A stretch of DNA of 64,000 nt from Paraburkholderia franconis (GCF_009362735.1 NZ_WHNP01000017.1:92936-156935); one strand, 5' to 3'; positions 16,593 to 25,656 are shown, counted from the first letter of the stretch. Notes: generated from the sequence alone by a model not told the origin. Translations and numbers: made by a program.

Positions 16593-17732
16593 CTACTTCG
16601 AGAAGTGATCGGGTATCTCGGTGACGCGTCGTTGCGACATATGGTTCATCCACTCGGTGCTGTCCGTATCGACGTGTCCACGCGCGATGGCTGCGGGCGC
16701 AATGCCGTGCATGCCCGCCGACATGGTGACAGAAGCATAGTCGCTGTTGACTCGCGGCGACGGCGCGAACGGCGAGTAGGCGCCCGCCATCGACGGTTGT
16801 GGACGCGTGCGATGCAGCGTGCCGTGTGTCGGGTGATGGCGTGCGTCTAGCTGTGACCGCCAGCCGTAGCGCGGCTCGGTATCCAGCGAACGGATCGTCG
16901 AATGCCGGGCGCGGTGCGTGCCTGCGCTCGTGACGGCGTCGCGCTCTCGCTTCGCCGAATGCGTTCGGCTCGCGGTTGGTGTGAATCGATCGATGGCGGA
17001 CTTGGGCGACGCACTTGCATTCGTATCGACAGTGCGTCTGGCAACCGAGAATGCGCGTTCAGACATGCCACGGCTGCCCAGGTCGAAGTGCCCGGCGCTC
17101 GCGGTAGGTGCGCTCGGCTTGTCCGCGGCCTGCGGCGCCGTTTTATCCGAGGCTCGTGCGTTCAGATCGCCGCGTGCGTGATTCCAGGCGAGGGGCGCTT
17201 CAGTCGTTCGCGCGACTTTTCCTGAGCGCAGATGTTCCGAGGTCGCGGGTTCATCGTCGACATGCGTTGCACGGGCGTTGAGCGTCACGTCAGGCGCGGC
17301 TGCCAGTGTCGGCGCCAGCGGCTGCCGCTGCTGGCTCGCGACGAGCCACGCGATCACGGCCGCGCCGCTGATCGCGCATGCGCCGCCAGCGATCGTGTTC
17401 CATTGACGGTCCTTGCGCTTGAACGACCGCGCCGGATGACGCAAGTCGAGCGAAATGGCGCTGCTGCTGGGCGCGACAGCCGGCGCGTTCGAGACGGCCG
17501 GTTGGCGGCGCAGGGTCTGCGGGTCCCAGCGGCACATCGCGCGAATCGCGGCGGCGTTCAGGCAGAACGTGCGCATCATCGCCGTATACAGGACTTTCAG
17601 TTCCTTTCGGAAGCTGATGTTCGGCGGCAACAGCGACCATTCACGGCCGATGGAGCGCGAGACCAGCTCGAGAGGGCGGAGGCGCGGCATCGCCATGGCG
17701 CCGGCAATGAGAGTGAATTGTGGTGTCGACAC
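16593..17732 (-). CDS. Hypothetical protein with one transmembrane segment
   Basis: The 379-residue product is not recognised. An N-terminal cytoplasmic part (about 1-95) holds ELVSRSIGREWSLLPP and LKVLYTAMMRTFCLNAAAIR, followed by a basic stretch, one hydrophobic segment (about 112-130, GGACAISGAAVIAWLVA) and a roughly 240-residue Ala/Ser/Thr/Arg-rich tail of low complexity, presumably periplasmic. GTG at 17732 has GAGG 8 nt upstream and is preferred to an ATG at 17795. Long-frame codon bias agrees with a real gene. No function is proposed. Confidence 0.65.
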   Translation of the reverse strand: MSTPQFTLIAGAMAMPRLRPLELVSRSIGREWSLLPPNISFRKELKVLYTAMMRTFCLNAAAIRAMCRWDPQTLRRQPAVSNAPAVAPSSSAISLDLRHPARSFKRKDRQWNTIAGGACAISGAAVIAWLVASQQRQPLAPTLAAAPDVTLNARATHVDDEPATSEHLRSGKVARTTEAPLAWNHARGDLNARASDKTAPQAADKPSAPTASAGHFDLGSRGMSERAFSVARRTVDTNASASPKSAIDRFTPTASRTHSAKRERDAVTSAGTHRARHSTIRSLDTEPRYGWRSQLDARHHPTHGTLHRTRPQPSMAGAYSPFAPSPRVNSDYASVTMSAGMHGIAPAAIARGHVDTDSTEWMNHMSQRRVTEIPDHFSK

Positions 17733-17905
17733 GGTCTTCGCCTCGTTCCCTCGTTTTTGTTGGCATTCTTGGAGCCTCGAAGCGGCAGACAACATCAGGC
17801 GTGAACCGGCATCCTGCCTACGCTGGCCGTCGGGGTTTTCGACGGGGCATGGTGGCAGGCGGATGCAGATCGATCGATCAGATAATTCCCAAAACTAATC
17901 AGGTA

Positions 17906-18463
17906 TCAGTGATAGCCAGACGTGCGATCCAGGCGATACACGTATCTCAATGCGGTGATATCGACGCCTCCCATATGGTCGGGCTCCGCGCCCGAAAGCT
18001 GCCAGCCCTGCCGCTCGTAGAACGCAATCGCGGGCGCATTGCCTTCGAGCACATAGAGATAGAGCTGCGCTTCCCCGTGTTCGCGCGCCCAGTCCTGAGC
18101 GGCGCGCATCAGCAGCTTGCCCGCGCCGATGCCCTGGTGCGCGGGCAGCGCATGCAGGTTGTCGAGCAGCACGCCCCACGGCGAATCCGGTTGGCGCTCG
18201 ACGCACATGAAGCCGATCGGCTCTCCGGCGCGCTCGGCGATCAGCACGATGCGCCGGTCGGCACCGGGCGCCGAGAGCCGCGCGCGCCAGTAGGACGCGC
18301 GCTCTTGCACGACTTCGCCATCGAGAAACGCATCGGGCAGCAGCCCGCGGTACGTTGCCTGCCAGCTCGCGCTATGGATGGCGGCGATGAGATCGGCGTC
18401 GGCGTCGGTGGCAGGGCGCAGCGCGAGGTTCGAAAGAGCGGGTGGCGAAACAGGATCGGGCAT
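17906..18463 (-). CDS. GNAT-family N-acetyltransferase
   Basis: The 185-residue protein carries the acetyl-CoA motif LPAHQGIGAGKLLM (Q-x-x-G-x-G/A) and the motif-B region NAPAIAFYERQGWQ, with LRPATDADADLIAAIH at the N-terminus typical of GNAT enzymes. Substrate is unknown. ATG at 18463 (MPDPVSPPA) is favoured; in-frame ATGs further upstream would add a basic, unconserved leader. Single gene, divergent from the MFS carrier gene. Confidence 0.85.
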   Translation of the reverse strand: MPDPVSPPALSNLALRPATDADADLIAAIHSASWQATYRGLLPDAFLDGEVVQERASYWRARLSAPGADRRIVLIAERAGEPIGFMCVERQPDSPWGVLLDNLHALPAHQGIGAGKLLMRAAQDWAREHGEAQLYLYVLEGNAPAIAFYERQGWQLSGAEPDHMGGVDITALRYVYRLDRTSGYH

Positions 18464-18910
18464 TGCGGCGGTACCGGACAGACGGAAGCAGACAGGTTGG
18501 GTGGATCGAAGCTGGACGAAATCAGCAGGACGAAGTCGCCAAGGACTCACGATACGGCGCATGCGTTCCGGCGTCATCTGGCGTCGCGGAAGCGGCGGCA
18601 ACCGCATCGGAAGAATTTTCCCGAAAGCGCGTCAATGTAAGTAAATTGTATTAAATGCGCGGCGTTCTCAGAAACGTTATTATCGAGGCAACCGCGTGTC
18701 GTAAGCGAGACTGCAGGTTTACCCTGATGCATCGGCGGGGTTCGCAGAATCAGAATACCGCGCCCAGGTGAACGCCGTGCCCGAGCCAATTGTATTTGGC
18801 TCGGCTGTTGCCCGATCCGTGCATCTGCAGGCACTCGTTTCCGTGCGGATCGTTTCCACTGCCCCGCGTCGCCTGCGTTGCGCAGGTTGCGGGCCGATAC
18901 CGAAATTGAC
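18464..18910. other. Divergent intergenic region between GNAT and MFS genes
   Basis: No gene is supported here. It contains a 9-bp inverted repeat, CCGAGCCAA (18781-18789) and TTGGCTCGG (18796-18804), with a 6-nt AT-rich loop, about 107 nt before the MFS start. It could be an operator or a leader hairpin. The stretch around 18635-18690 is AT-rich and may hold promoters. Confidence 0.5.
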
Positions 18911-20212
18911 ATGGCAACAGCATCCCATGCCCACGCATCGACGGGCGAATCCAAGGCCCGTACCGTATTCCGCGTCGTCAGCGGCAACTTCCTGGAAATG
19001 TACGACTTCATGGTCTACGGCTATTACGCCGGCGCGATCGCGAAGACGTATTTTCCGAGCGGCAACGAGTTCGCCTCGCTGATGCTGTCGCTGTCGGTGT
19101 TCGGCGCGGGCTTCCTGATGCGTCCGCTGGGCGCGATCGTGCTCGGTGCGTACATCGATCATCACGGCCGGCGCAAGGGCCTGATCCTCACGCTGTCGCT
19201 GATGGCGCTCGGCACGCTGACGGTGGCCGCGATTCCGGGCTACGCGACGATCGGCGTGCTGGCGCCCGCGCTCGTGCTGCTCGGGCGCCTGTTGCAGGGC
19301 TTCTCGGCGGGCGTCGAACTGGGCGGCGTGTCGGTGTATCTGTCCGAGATCGCGACGAAGGGCAACAAGGGCTTCTACTGTTCGTGGCAGTCGGGCAGCC
19401 AGCAGGTGGCCGTCGTATTCGCCGCGCTGATCGGCGTGTTCCTGAACCGCCTGCTGCCCGCCGACCAGATGACCGCGTGGGGCTGGCGCGTGCCGTTCCT
19501 GATCGGCTGTCTGATCGTGCCGTTCCTGTTCCTGATCCGCCGCTCGCTGAAGGAAACGGAAGAGTTTCTCGCGAAGAAACATCGCCCGACGGCCGGCGAA
19601 ATCTTCCGTTCGATGGCTCAGAACTGGGGCATCGTGCTCGGCGGCATGGGCATGGTCATCATGACGACGGTGTCGTTCTACATGATCACTGCCTACACGC
19701 CGACCTTCGGCAAGGAAGTGCTGAAGCTCTCCGCGATCGATACGCTGATCGTGACCGTCTGCATCGGCGTGTCGAACCTGATATGGCTGCCCGTGTCGGG
19801 CGCGATTTCGGACCGCATCGGCCGTCGCCCAGTGCTGCTGACGTTCACGATCCTGACGATTCTCACGTCGTATCCGGCCGTGCAATGGCTCGTCGCCGAT
19901 CCGTCGTTCGTGCGCCTGCTGATGGTCGAACTGTGGCTGTCGTTCCTGTATGGCTGCTACAACGGCGGCATGGTGGTTGCGCTGACGGAAGTGATGCCGT
20001 CGGACGTGCGCACGGCGGGCTTTTCGCTGGCATACAGTCTCGCGACGACGATCGGCGGCTTCACGCCCGCGATTGCGACGTATCTGATCCACACGACGGG
20101 CAACAAGGCGGCACCCGGCCTGTGGATGAGCGTGGCGGCCGTCTGCGGCCTGATCGCGACGCTCGTGCTGTACCGCACGCCGGAAGCGCGCAACCAGTAC
20201 CGGGCCGCGTAA
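18911..20212 (+). CDS. MFS transporter of the citrate/tricarballylate:H+ symporter type
   Basis: The 433-residue protein has about 12 hydrophobic helices and the metabolite:H+ symporter signatures NFLEMYDFMVYGYYA near the start, MRPLGAIVLGAYIDHHGRRKG in the 2-3 loop, GRLLQGFSAGVELGG and SDRIGRRPVLL in the second half. Length and motifs match CitA/TcuC-type citrate or tricarballylate carriers. No tcuAB genes are present, so citrate or another carboxylate is the likely substrate, by inference. ATG at 18911 (MATASHAH) precedes the conserved region by about 20 residues. Confidence 0.85.
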   Translation: MATASHAHASTGESKARTVFRVVSGNFLEMYDFMVYGYYAGAIAKTYFPSGNEFASLMLSLSVFGAGFLMRPLGAIVLGAYIDHHGRRKGLILTLSLMALGTLTVAAIPGYATIGVLAPALVLLGRLLQGFSAGVELGGVSVYLSEIATKGNKGFYCSWQSGSQQVAVVFAALIGVFLNRLLPADQMTAWGWRVPFLIGCLIVPFLFLIRRSLKETEEFLAKKHRPTAGEIFRSMAQNWGIVLGGMGMVIMTTVSFYMITAYTPTFGKEVLKLSAIDTLIVTVCIGVSNLIWLPVSGAISDRIGRRPVLLTFTILTILTSYPAVQWLVADPSFVRLLMVELWLSFLYGCYNGGMVVALTEVMPSDVRTAGFSLAYSLATTIGGFTPAIATYLIHTTGNKAAPGLWMSVAAVCGLIATLVLYRTPEARNQYRAA

Positions 20213-20249
20213 GCGCTTTTCGCCCATCCGGCTGCGTCGCCGGAAAACA

Positions 20250-20277
20250 AAACCCCCGCTTGCTAGCGGGGGTTTTT
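20250..20277 (+). terminator. Intrinsic terminator after the MFS gene
   Basis: An 11-bp stem AAACCCCCGCT / AGCGGGGGTTT (20250-20260 and 20265-20275) has a TGCT loop and a following T-run. The A-run on the left means it may also serve the convergent TPR gene. Confidence 0.9.
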
Positions 20278-20309
20278 CATTGGATCGCCGGCGACGCAAG
20301 GCCGCGCGG

Positions 20310-22157
20310 TCAACTCCGCAACGCGGCCACTACCTCTTCGACGACATCCGCCCACGCGCCCGGCCGTGGCTGCCGCACGAGACGCGCCGACGGATACCAC
20401 GGGCTGCGCGGCTCGCCGACAAACCAGCGCCAATCGGCGGCGAACGGCAGCATCAGCCAAAGCGGCCGGTTCAGCGCGCCCGCCAGATGCGCAATCGACG
20501 TATCGACCGACACGACGCCGTCGAGCCGTTCGATGATCGCCGCCGTGTCAGCGAAGTCGTGGATGCGCGCATCGAAGCGATGGATGTTCTTGGCGCGCGG
20601 GTGCGTGTCGAGCGTCGCGCGCTCGTCGTCGCTGAGTGCGGGCTGCAGCACGATCCAGTCGATGCCGTCGAGCGCGAACAGCGGTTCGAGCGCCTCGAGC
20701 GGCAGAGCGCGGTTTTCCTGGCGCTGCGCGCGTCCCGCCCACGCGAGCCCGATCTTGCGCTTCGCGTGTCCGCCGAGCGAACCGCGCCACGCGCGGCGCG
20801 ACGCGGCGGGCGCATTCAGATAAGGCGCGCGCGCCGGAATCGCATCGAAATCGGTGCCGAGCGCGAACGGCAGGCTCAGCAACGGACACTGCAAGTCGGC
20901 GTGCGGACGCTTCGTGCCTTGCGCGATCAACGTGATGCGCCATTGCCGCGCGGTGGGCGCCAGCAGCGAGACGAGCTGCGGCTGCACTTCGAGCACGACA
21001 TGCGCGGCACGCTGCGCGGCAAGCTCGGCGAAGCGCACGAATTGCAGCGTATCGCCGAAGCCCTGTTCCGCGTGCACGAACAGCGTGCGCCCGGCGATCG
21101 GCTCGCCGTTCCAGCGCGGCAGCGCAGTCGCGTTCGGCGACTGCGCCGTATTCTCCAGACGCCATTCGTATTCGGGCAGGCCACGCTTGAAATTGCCGAG
21201 CGTGAGCAGCGTCACGCCGCGGTTCATATGCGCGATGGCCAGATCGGGCCGCAGACGCAACGCCTGATCGAACGCGCGAATCGCGGCCTCGTGCGCGCCG
21301 AGCGCATGATGCGCGGCGCCCAGGCTCAGCCACGCGAGCGTGAATGTGGGGTCGAGGCCGACCGCGCGTTCGAAACGCGGCCACGCCTCTTCGTGACGGC
21401 CGAGCGCGGCGAGCGCGTTGCCCAGCCCAAAGAGCGCGGGCGGCAGATTCGGCTGGAGCGCGAGCGCGGCTTCGAGCGCCGCGACGGCTTCTTGATGCCG
21501 ACCCGTCGCGTCGAGCGTATTGCCGAGATTGAACTGCGCGGCGACGAAGCGCGGCTCCGCTTCGAGCGCCGCGCGGAAATGCACGATCGCCTTGTCGGCC
21601 GAGCCGAGCGCATTGAGCGCCATGCCGAGGTTGTTGTGCGCGCCCGCGTGGCCCGGCCGCAGTTCGAGCGCGCGCTGTAACGAGTCGACGGCTTCGCGAT
21701 GCCGTCCGAGCGCATGCAACGCATTGCCGAGATTGACGTGCGACGACGCGTCCGTCGGCTGCAGCCGCAAGGACTTCTGGAAGGCGTCGACGGCATCTTC
21801 GTGGCGGCCGGCGAGCGCATACGCATTGCCGAGGTTGTAGTGCGCGATCGCGAACGCGGGCGCGAGGGTCAGCGCGTTGCGAAACCGTTCGATTGCCTTG
21901 TCGAGCTGGCCGAGCGCCTTCAGCGCATTGCCGAGGTTCAGCTGCAGCGCGGCGTCCTGCGGGCGCAGGTCGGCGGCGCGGCGCACGAGGTCGGCCGCTT
22001 CTTCGTGCTGGCCTTGCTGGTGGCGCAGCACGCCGAGCAGGTGCAGCGCGTCGACGTGAGCAGGATCGAGTTCGAGCGTCGCGCGATAGCCGCGCTCTGC
22101 GTCGTCGAGCCGGCCGTCACGATGCGCGCTGTACGCGCGATCGAAAAGGGGTTGCAT
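20310..22157 (-). CDS. TPR-repeat protein with C-terminal glycosyltransferase-like domain
   Basis: The 615-residue protein has roughly eleven tandem 34-residue TPRs from the N-terminus to about residue 370, with recurring LNLGNAL, HYNLGNAYALAGR and HNNLGMAL. The C-terminal 240 residues resemble GT-B/GT9-like folds, with VHAEQGFGDTLQFVRF, KIGLAWAGRAQRQEN and VSVDTSIAHLAGAL. Such proteins are common in Burkholderiaceae; acceptor and donor are unknown. ATG at 22157 (MQPLFDRAYSAHRDGR) begins the first repeat. It is divergent from the arsR-like gene. Confidence 0.85.
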   Translation of the reverse strand: MQPLFDRAYSAHRDGRLDDAERGYRATLELDPAHVDALHLLGVLRHQQGQHEEAADLVRRAADLRPQDAALQLNLGNALKALGQLDKAIERFRNALTLAPAFAIAHYNLGNAYALAGRHEDAVDAFQKSLRLQPTDASSHVNLGNALHALGRHREAVDSLQRALELRPGHAGAHNNLGMALNALGSADKAIVHFRAALEAEPRFVAAQFNLGNTLDATGRHQEAVAALEAALALQPNLPPALFGLGNALAALGRHEEAWPRFERAVGLDPTFTLAWLSLGAAHHALGAHEAAIRAFDQALRLRPDLAIAHMNRGVTLLTLGNFKRGLPEYEWRLENTAQSPNATALPRWNGEPIAGRTLFVHAEQGFGDTLQFVRFAELAAQRAAHVVLEVQPQLVSLLAPTARQWRITLIAQGTKRPHADLQCPLLSLPFALGTDFDAIPARAPYLNAPAASRRAWRGSLGGHAKRKIGLAWAGRAQRQENRALPLEALEPLFALDGIDWIVLQPALSDDERATLDTHPRAKNIHRFDARIHDFADTAAIIERLDGVVSVDTSIAHLAGALNRPLWLMLPFAADWRWFVGEPRSPWYPSARLVRQPRPGAWADVVEEVVAALRS

Positions 22158-22222
22158 GACGGAGGCGGTGGGGGATGCGGGAAAACGCGCATTCTCCCAC
22201 ACTCGGCGCGCGCACCTTCGAC

Positions 22223-22271
22223 TTGACGCGACAGGTGTTGCTCAATAACATATGAGCACGTGTTCATATGT
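22223..22271 (+). promoter_or_regulatory. Promoter and ArsR/SmtB-type operator for the metal efflux pair
   Basis: TTGACG (22223-22228), a 17-bp spacer and TAACAT (22246-22251) form a good sigma-70 promoter. Overlapping the -10 is a 12+12 palindrome at 22248-22271, ACATATGAGCAC followed by GTGTTCATATGT, with one mismatch. It matches the ATATGAACA-N2-TGTTCATAT form known for SmtB/CzrA-type repressors. A repressor bound here would block RNA polymerase. Confidence 0.8.
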
Positions 22272-22282
22272 ATGTCCGAATC

Positions 22283-22639
22283 ATGTCAGCCGTTGTGTCT
22301 TTCAATGCCGACGACCGCGTCGTCCAGATCGCCGACCTGTTCCGCCTGCTGGGCGACCCGACGCGTCTGCGCATCGTGCTCGCGTGTGTCGACGAGCGCC
22401 GCGCGGTGGGCGCGATCGCTGAGTCATTGAAGCTGTCGCCTTCGCTCGTGAGCCATCATCTGCGGCTGCTGCGCGCGGCGCGCATCGTGCGCGCGGAGCG
22501 GCAGGGCAAGCAGGTGTTCTACGTGGCAGCCGACCGTCACATCAGCGGCATGCTGGCGGACATGCTCGAACACGTCGCCGAACCTCTCAACGATTCCGTC
22601 GGCGAACCGGCCGTCGATCTCGCGCAGGACCACGCATGA
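22283..22639 (+). CDS. ArsR/SmtB-family metal-responsive repressor
   Basis: The 118-residue product is a winged-helix repressor with LFRLLGDPTRLRIVLACVDERRAVGAIAESLKLSPSLVSHHLRLLRAARIVRAERQGKQVFY, the whole ArsR DNA-binding unit (key parts: LGDPTRLRI, SLVSHHLR). C-terminal DRHISGMLADMLEHV carries the His/Asp spacing of alpha-5 metal sites. ATG at 22283 is preferred, since an earlier ATG (22268) lies inside the operator; neither has a clear Shine-Dalgarno, so the mRNA may be nearly leaderless. It is coupled to the exporter gene by an ATGA overlap and likely senses Zn, Co or Cd. Confidence 0.85.
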   Translation: MSAVVSFNADDRVVQIADLFRLLGDPTRLRIVLACVDERRAVGAIAESLKLSPSLVSHHLRLLRAARIVRAERQGKQVFYVAADRHISGMLADMLEHVAEPLNDSVGEPAVDLAQDHA

Positions 22640-23733
22640 AATACAACACCAACACAAACACAAACACCGACACTGCGGCAGTGGAGCATCAGCCAGCGCC
22701 CGGCTCGCATGCGCACACGGGCGCATGCGATCACGCGGGCGATGACCACGCGGCGCACGATCACGACCACGACCATGCGCACGCGGATCACGGCAACGCA
22801 TCGCATGCGCATCATCACGGCCATGGCCATCATCACCATCATCACGCGCCCGTCGCGGGACATGGCCGCGCGTTCGCGCTCGCCGTCGCGCTGAACGTGT
22901 TCATCGTCGTCGTGCAAGCGGTCTATGGCGTGCTCGCCAACTCGACGGCGCTGCTCGCCGATGCCGGCCACAATCTCTCGGACGTACTGGGCCTTTTGCT
23001 CGCGTGGGGCGCGACGTGGCTCGCGACGCGGCGGCCATCGGCGCGCTTCACGTTCGGCCTCGGCGGCTCGTCGATTCTCGCGAGCCTGCTCAACGCGGGC
23101 TTGCTGCTGTTCGCGTGCGGCGTGATCGTCGCGGAAGCGGTCGAGCGTCTGATTCATCCCGCGCCCGTCGCGGGTCTCGACGTGTTCATCGTCGCCGCCG
23201 TCGGCATGGTCGTGAACGGCTTCTCGGCGTGGCTCTTCATGCGCGGCCAGGAAGACGACCTGAACATCCGCGGCGCGTTTCTGCACATGGCGGCCGACGC
23301 CGCGGTGTCCGCCGCCGTCGCGATCAGCGGTCTCGCGATTCTCTTCACCGGCTGGACCTGGCTCGACCCGGTGATGAGCATCGTCGTGGTCGCGGTGATC
23401 GTCTACGGCACGTGGGGACTGCTGCGCGATTCCGTGAGCCTCGCGCTCGATGCGGTGCCGCCCGGCGTCGACGTGCAGAAGATCCGCGACTACCTCGCCG
23501 CGCAGCCGGGCGTGATCGACGTGCACGACCTGCACGTGTGGGCGATCTCGACGACGGGCAACGCGCTGTCCGCGCACCTCGTGATACCGGACGGGCATCC
23601 GGGCGACAACGTGATCGACGGCATCGTCTGCACGTTGCGCGACGAGTTCGATATGCATCACGCGACGTTGCAGGTCGACATCGGTATGACGCATCACCGC
23701 TGTTCGCTGGATCAGGCGCACGGTACGCATTGA
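22636..23733 (+). CDS. Cation diffusion facilitator metal exporter with His-rich N-terminus
   Basis: The 365-residue inner-membrane protein exports divalent metal in exchange for protons. The N-terminal 76 residues contain 23 histidines, including a run of six (65-70), probably a cytosolic metal buffer. Six hydrophobic helices follow. Metal-site motifs are H112-x3-D116 in DAGHNLSD and H218-x3-D222 in HMAADA, the HD-HD form associated with Zn/Cd-type CDFs such as CzcD/DmeF. A cytosolic C-terminal domain (VIDVHDLHVWAIS) ends the protein. ATG at 22636 overlaps the repressor stop, so both are made from one metal-induced mRNA. Confidence 0.92.
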   Translation: MKYNTNTNTNTDTAAVEHQPAPGSHAHTGACDHAGDDHAAHDHDHDHAHADHGNASHAHHHGHGHHHHHHAPVAGHGRAFALAVALNVFIVVVQAVYGVLANSTALLADAGHNLSDVLGLLLAWGATWLATRRPSARFTFGLGGSSILASLLNAGLLLFACGVIVAEAVERLIHPAPVAGLDVFIVAAVGMVVNGFSAWLFMRGQEDDLNIRGAFLHMAADAAVSAAVAISGLAILFTGWTWLDPVMSIVVVAVIVYGTWGLLRDSVSLALDAVPPGVDVQKIRDYLAAQPGVIDVHDLHVWAISTTGNALSAHLVIPDGHPGDNVIDGIVCTLRDEFDMHHATLQVDIGMTHHRCSLDQAHGTH

Positions 23734-23858
23734 GCCCTTGCGCCGCGTGTCTGTTTGATGCGGCGCGTCGTCGGCAATGCCTCAGCGATCGGAATGCGCG
23801 GCGTACACTAGGGTCTGTTTGCATAAGACCCTAAGCATGTCCGACAGCGGAGGTCTGC

Positions 23859-25580
23859 ATGACGGGTGCTTCCTTCGACGTGCCGCCCGTGCTGATCGTC
23901 GGCGCGGGGCCGACGGGACTCGCGGCGGCCATGAGCCTTGCACGCGCGTGCGTGCCCGTGCGGCTCATCGACAAGGCGCCGCAACCCGATCCCCATTCGC
24001 GCGCGATCGGCATTCAGGCGCGCACACTCGAACTGCTGGAACAGCATCGCCTCGTCGAACCGTTTCTCGATCTCGGTCATCGCGCGCGTGCCGCAAATCT
24101 CTATTCGAACGGGCAACGCCTTGCGCGGCTCGATTTCGATCCGTTGCAAACACGCTATCCGTATCTGCTGTTCCTCGATCAGTCGATCACGGAGCGCCTG
24201 CTGACAGAACACCTCGCGACGTTCGGCGTGCACGTCGAACGCGGCGTCGAACTGACGATGTTCGCGCAGGGCTCGGCGGGCATCAACGCGACGTTGCAGC
24301 GCGCGGACGGCCACATCGAGACGCTGCATCCGTCGTACATGATCGCCGCCGACGGCGCGCACAGCGCGATCCGCCATCGGCTCGGCATGAGCTTCGCGGG
24401 CAAGACGTTCGAACAGACCTTTCTGCTCGCCGACGCCGAGGTCGATACCGGCTGGTCCGACGACGAGTTCCACATCTTCGCGTCGGGTGCGGGGCTTGCG
24501 GGGCTGTTCCCGATGGGCAAGGGCCGGCACCGGTTGATCGCCGATCATCCCGCGATGCCATTGAACGCATCGGCGAGCGGCAACCCGGCTCTGCTCTCGT
24601 CGATCCCCGCGCCGACGCTCGACGAGTGCCGGCAGATCGCGAAGAGCCGCATTCACCATCCCATCGCGCTGACGGCACTGTCGTGGTCGAGCTACTTTCA
24701 CCTGAATAGCCGCATGGTCGAGCAGTTGCGCGCGCAGCGCGTGTTTCTCGCCGGCGATTCAGCGCACGTGCACAGCCCAGCGGGCGCGCAAGGGATGAAC
24801 ACGGGCATCCAGGAAGCGTTCAACCTGGGCTGGAAGCTCGCGCGCGTGCTGAAGGGCGACGCGCCCGACCGTCTGCTCGACACCTATCACCTCGAACGTC
24901 ATCCCATCGAGCGCGACGTGCTGCGTCAGACGACCTTCGTCACGCATATGGCGGAAGCGGATCATGGTCCGATGAAGCTGCTGCGCGATCGCGTGATGCC
25001 CGTGCTGGCCGCGCTCGGACCATTGCGCGATGCCGCGCGGCTCACCGTCAGCGAGCTGTCGGTTCAATACCGGCGCAGTCCGCTGACGCTCGAACGCGTG
25101 CTCGACGGCGGTCCGCGCGCAGGCGAGCGCGCGCCCGATGCGCTCGTGCATGTCGTCGATGGACCGCTGGGACGCGCACCCGGCGTCGGCTGCATCTTCG
25201 ATCTGCACGACCCCGCGTTCTTTTCACTCTTTCTGCTCGTCGATCCGCCCGAAGACGCGGCATCGAACAACGGCAAGCTGCTCCCGCTGTCTCGCAAGCC
25301 TGTGCGTGCCGCCGATCTGGACCGTTTCGTCGCGGCCGTCGAAGACCTGCTGCCAGGGGCGGTGCGTATCTGGCGCGTGTCGGATGCGAACGGCGAGGGC
25401 GGCGGCCCGTCGCTCAGCGAATCGTTCGGACGCACACGGCCTTCGTTCTATCTGGTGCGGCCCGATGGCTATGTCTGCGCGCGCGGCCGCCCGGGCTCCG
25501 ACCTGAACGGACTGCTGCGCCATTGCGAAGCGTGGTTCGCGAAAAGCGCGCTGCCCGAGCCGCCGTCGCCGGCGCAGTGA
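23859..25580 (+). CDS. FAD-dependent aromatic-ring monooxygenase (PheA/TfdB family)
   Basis: The 573-residue flavoprotein has the GxGxxG FAD motif in PVLIVGAGPTGLAAAMSLA (about residues 10-28), the DG motif in YMIAADGAHSAIRHRLG and the GD motif in RVFLAGDSAHVHSPAGAQGMN. A C-terminal thioredoxin-like part (from about 440) is typical of phenol-hydroxylase-type group A monooxygenases that use NAD(P)H and O2 to hydroxylate an aromatic ring. The substrate is unknown; no ring-cleavage genes are close. ATG at 23859 has GGAGG upstream. Confidence 0.88.
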   Translation: MTGASFDVPPVLIVGAGPTGLAAAMSLARACVPVRLIDKAPQPDPHSRAIGIQARTLELLEQHRLVEPFLDLGHRARAANLYSNGQRLARLDFDPLQTRYPYLLFLDQSITERLLTEHLATFGVHVERGVELTMFAQGSAGINATLQRADGHIETLHPSYMIAADGAHSAIRHRLGMSFAGKTFEQTFLLADAEVDTGWSDDEFHIFASGAGLAGLFPMGKGRHRLIADHPAMPLNASASGNPALLSSIPAPTLDECRQIAKSRIHHPIALTALSWSSYFHLNSRMVEQLRAQRVFLAGDSAHVHSPAGAQGMNTGIQEAFNLGWKLARVLKGDAPDRLLDTYHLERHPIERDVLRQTTFVTHMAEADHGPMKLLRDRVMPVLAALGPLRDAARLTVSELSVQYRRSPLTLERVLDGGPRAGERAPDALVHVVDGPLGRAPGVGCIFDLHDPAFFSLFLLVDPPEDAASNNGKLLPLSRKPVRAADLDRFVAAVEDLLPGAVRIWRVSDANGEGGGPSLSESFGRTRPSFYLVRPDGYVCARGRPGSDLNGLLRHCEAWFAKSALPEPPSPAQ

Positions 25581-25585
25581 CGCCA

Positions 25586-25623
25586 ACAAAAAAGGCGTTC
25601 GCATCGGACACGATGCGAACGCC
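25586..25623 (-). terminator. Intrinsic terminator of the fds operon
   Basis: A perfect 13-bp stem GGCGTTCGCATCG / CGATGCGAACGCC (25594-25606 and 25611-25623) is followed, on the minus strand, by a run of T. It ends the fds operon; on the plus strand the hairpin lacks a T-tract. Confidence 0.85.
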
Positions 25624-25656
25624 AGGTGCTGTTGCTTCTGCGTGAATGAAAGCGTG

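Noticed and set aside
22268..22282. Earlier ATG for the ArsR-type repressor
   Set aside because: It lies within the operator palindrome and close to the expected transcription start; the ATG at 22283 fits the family better. Not fully excluded.
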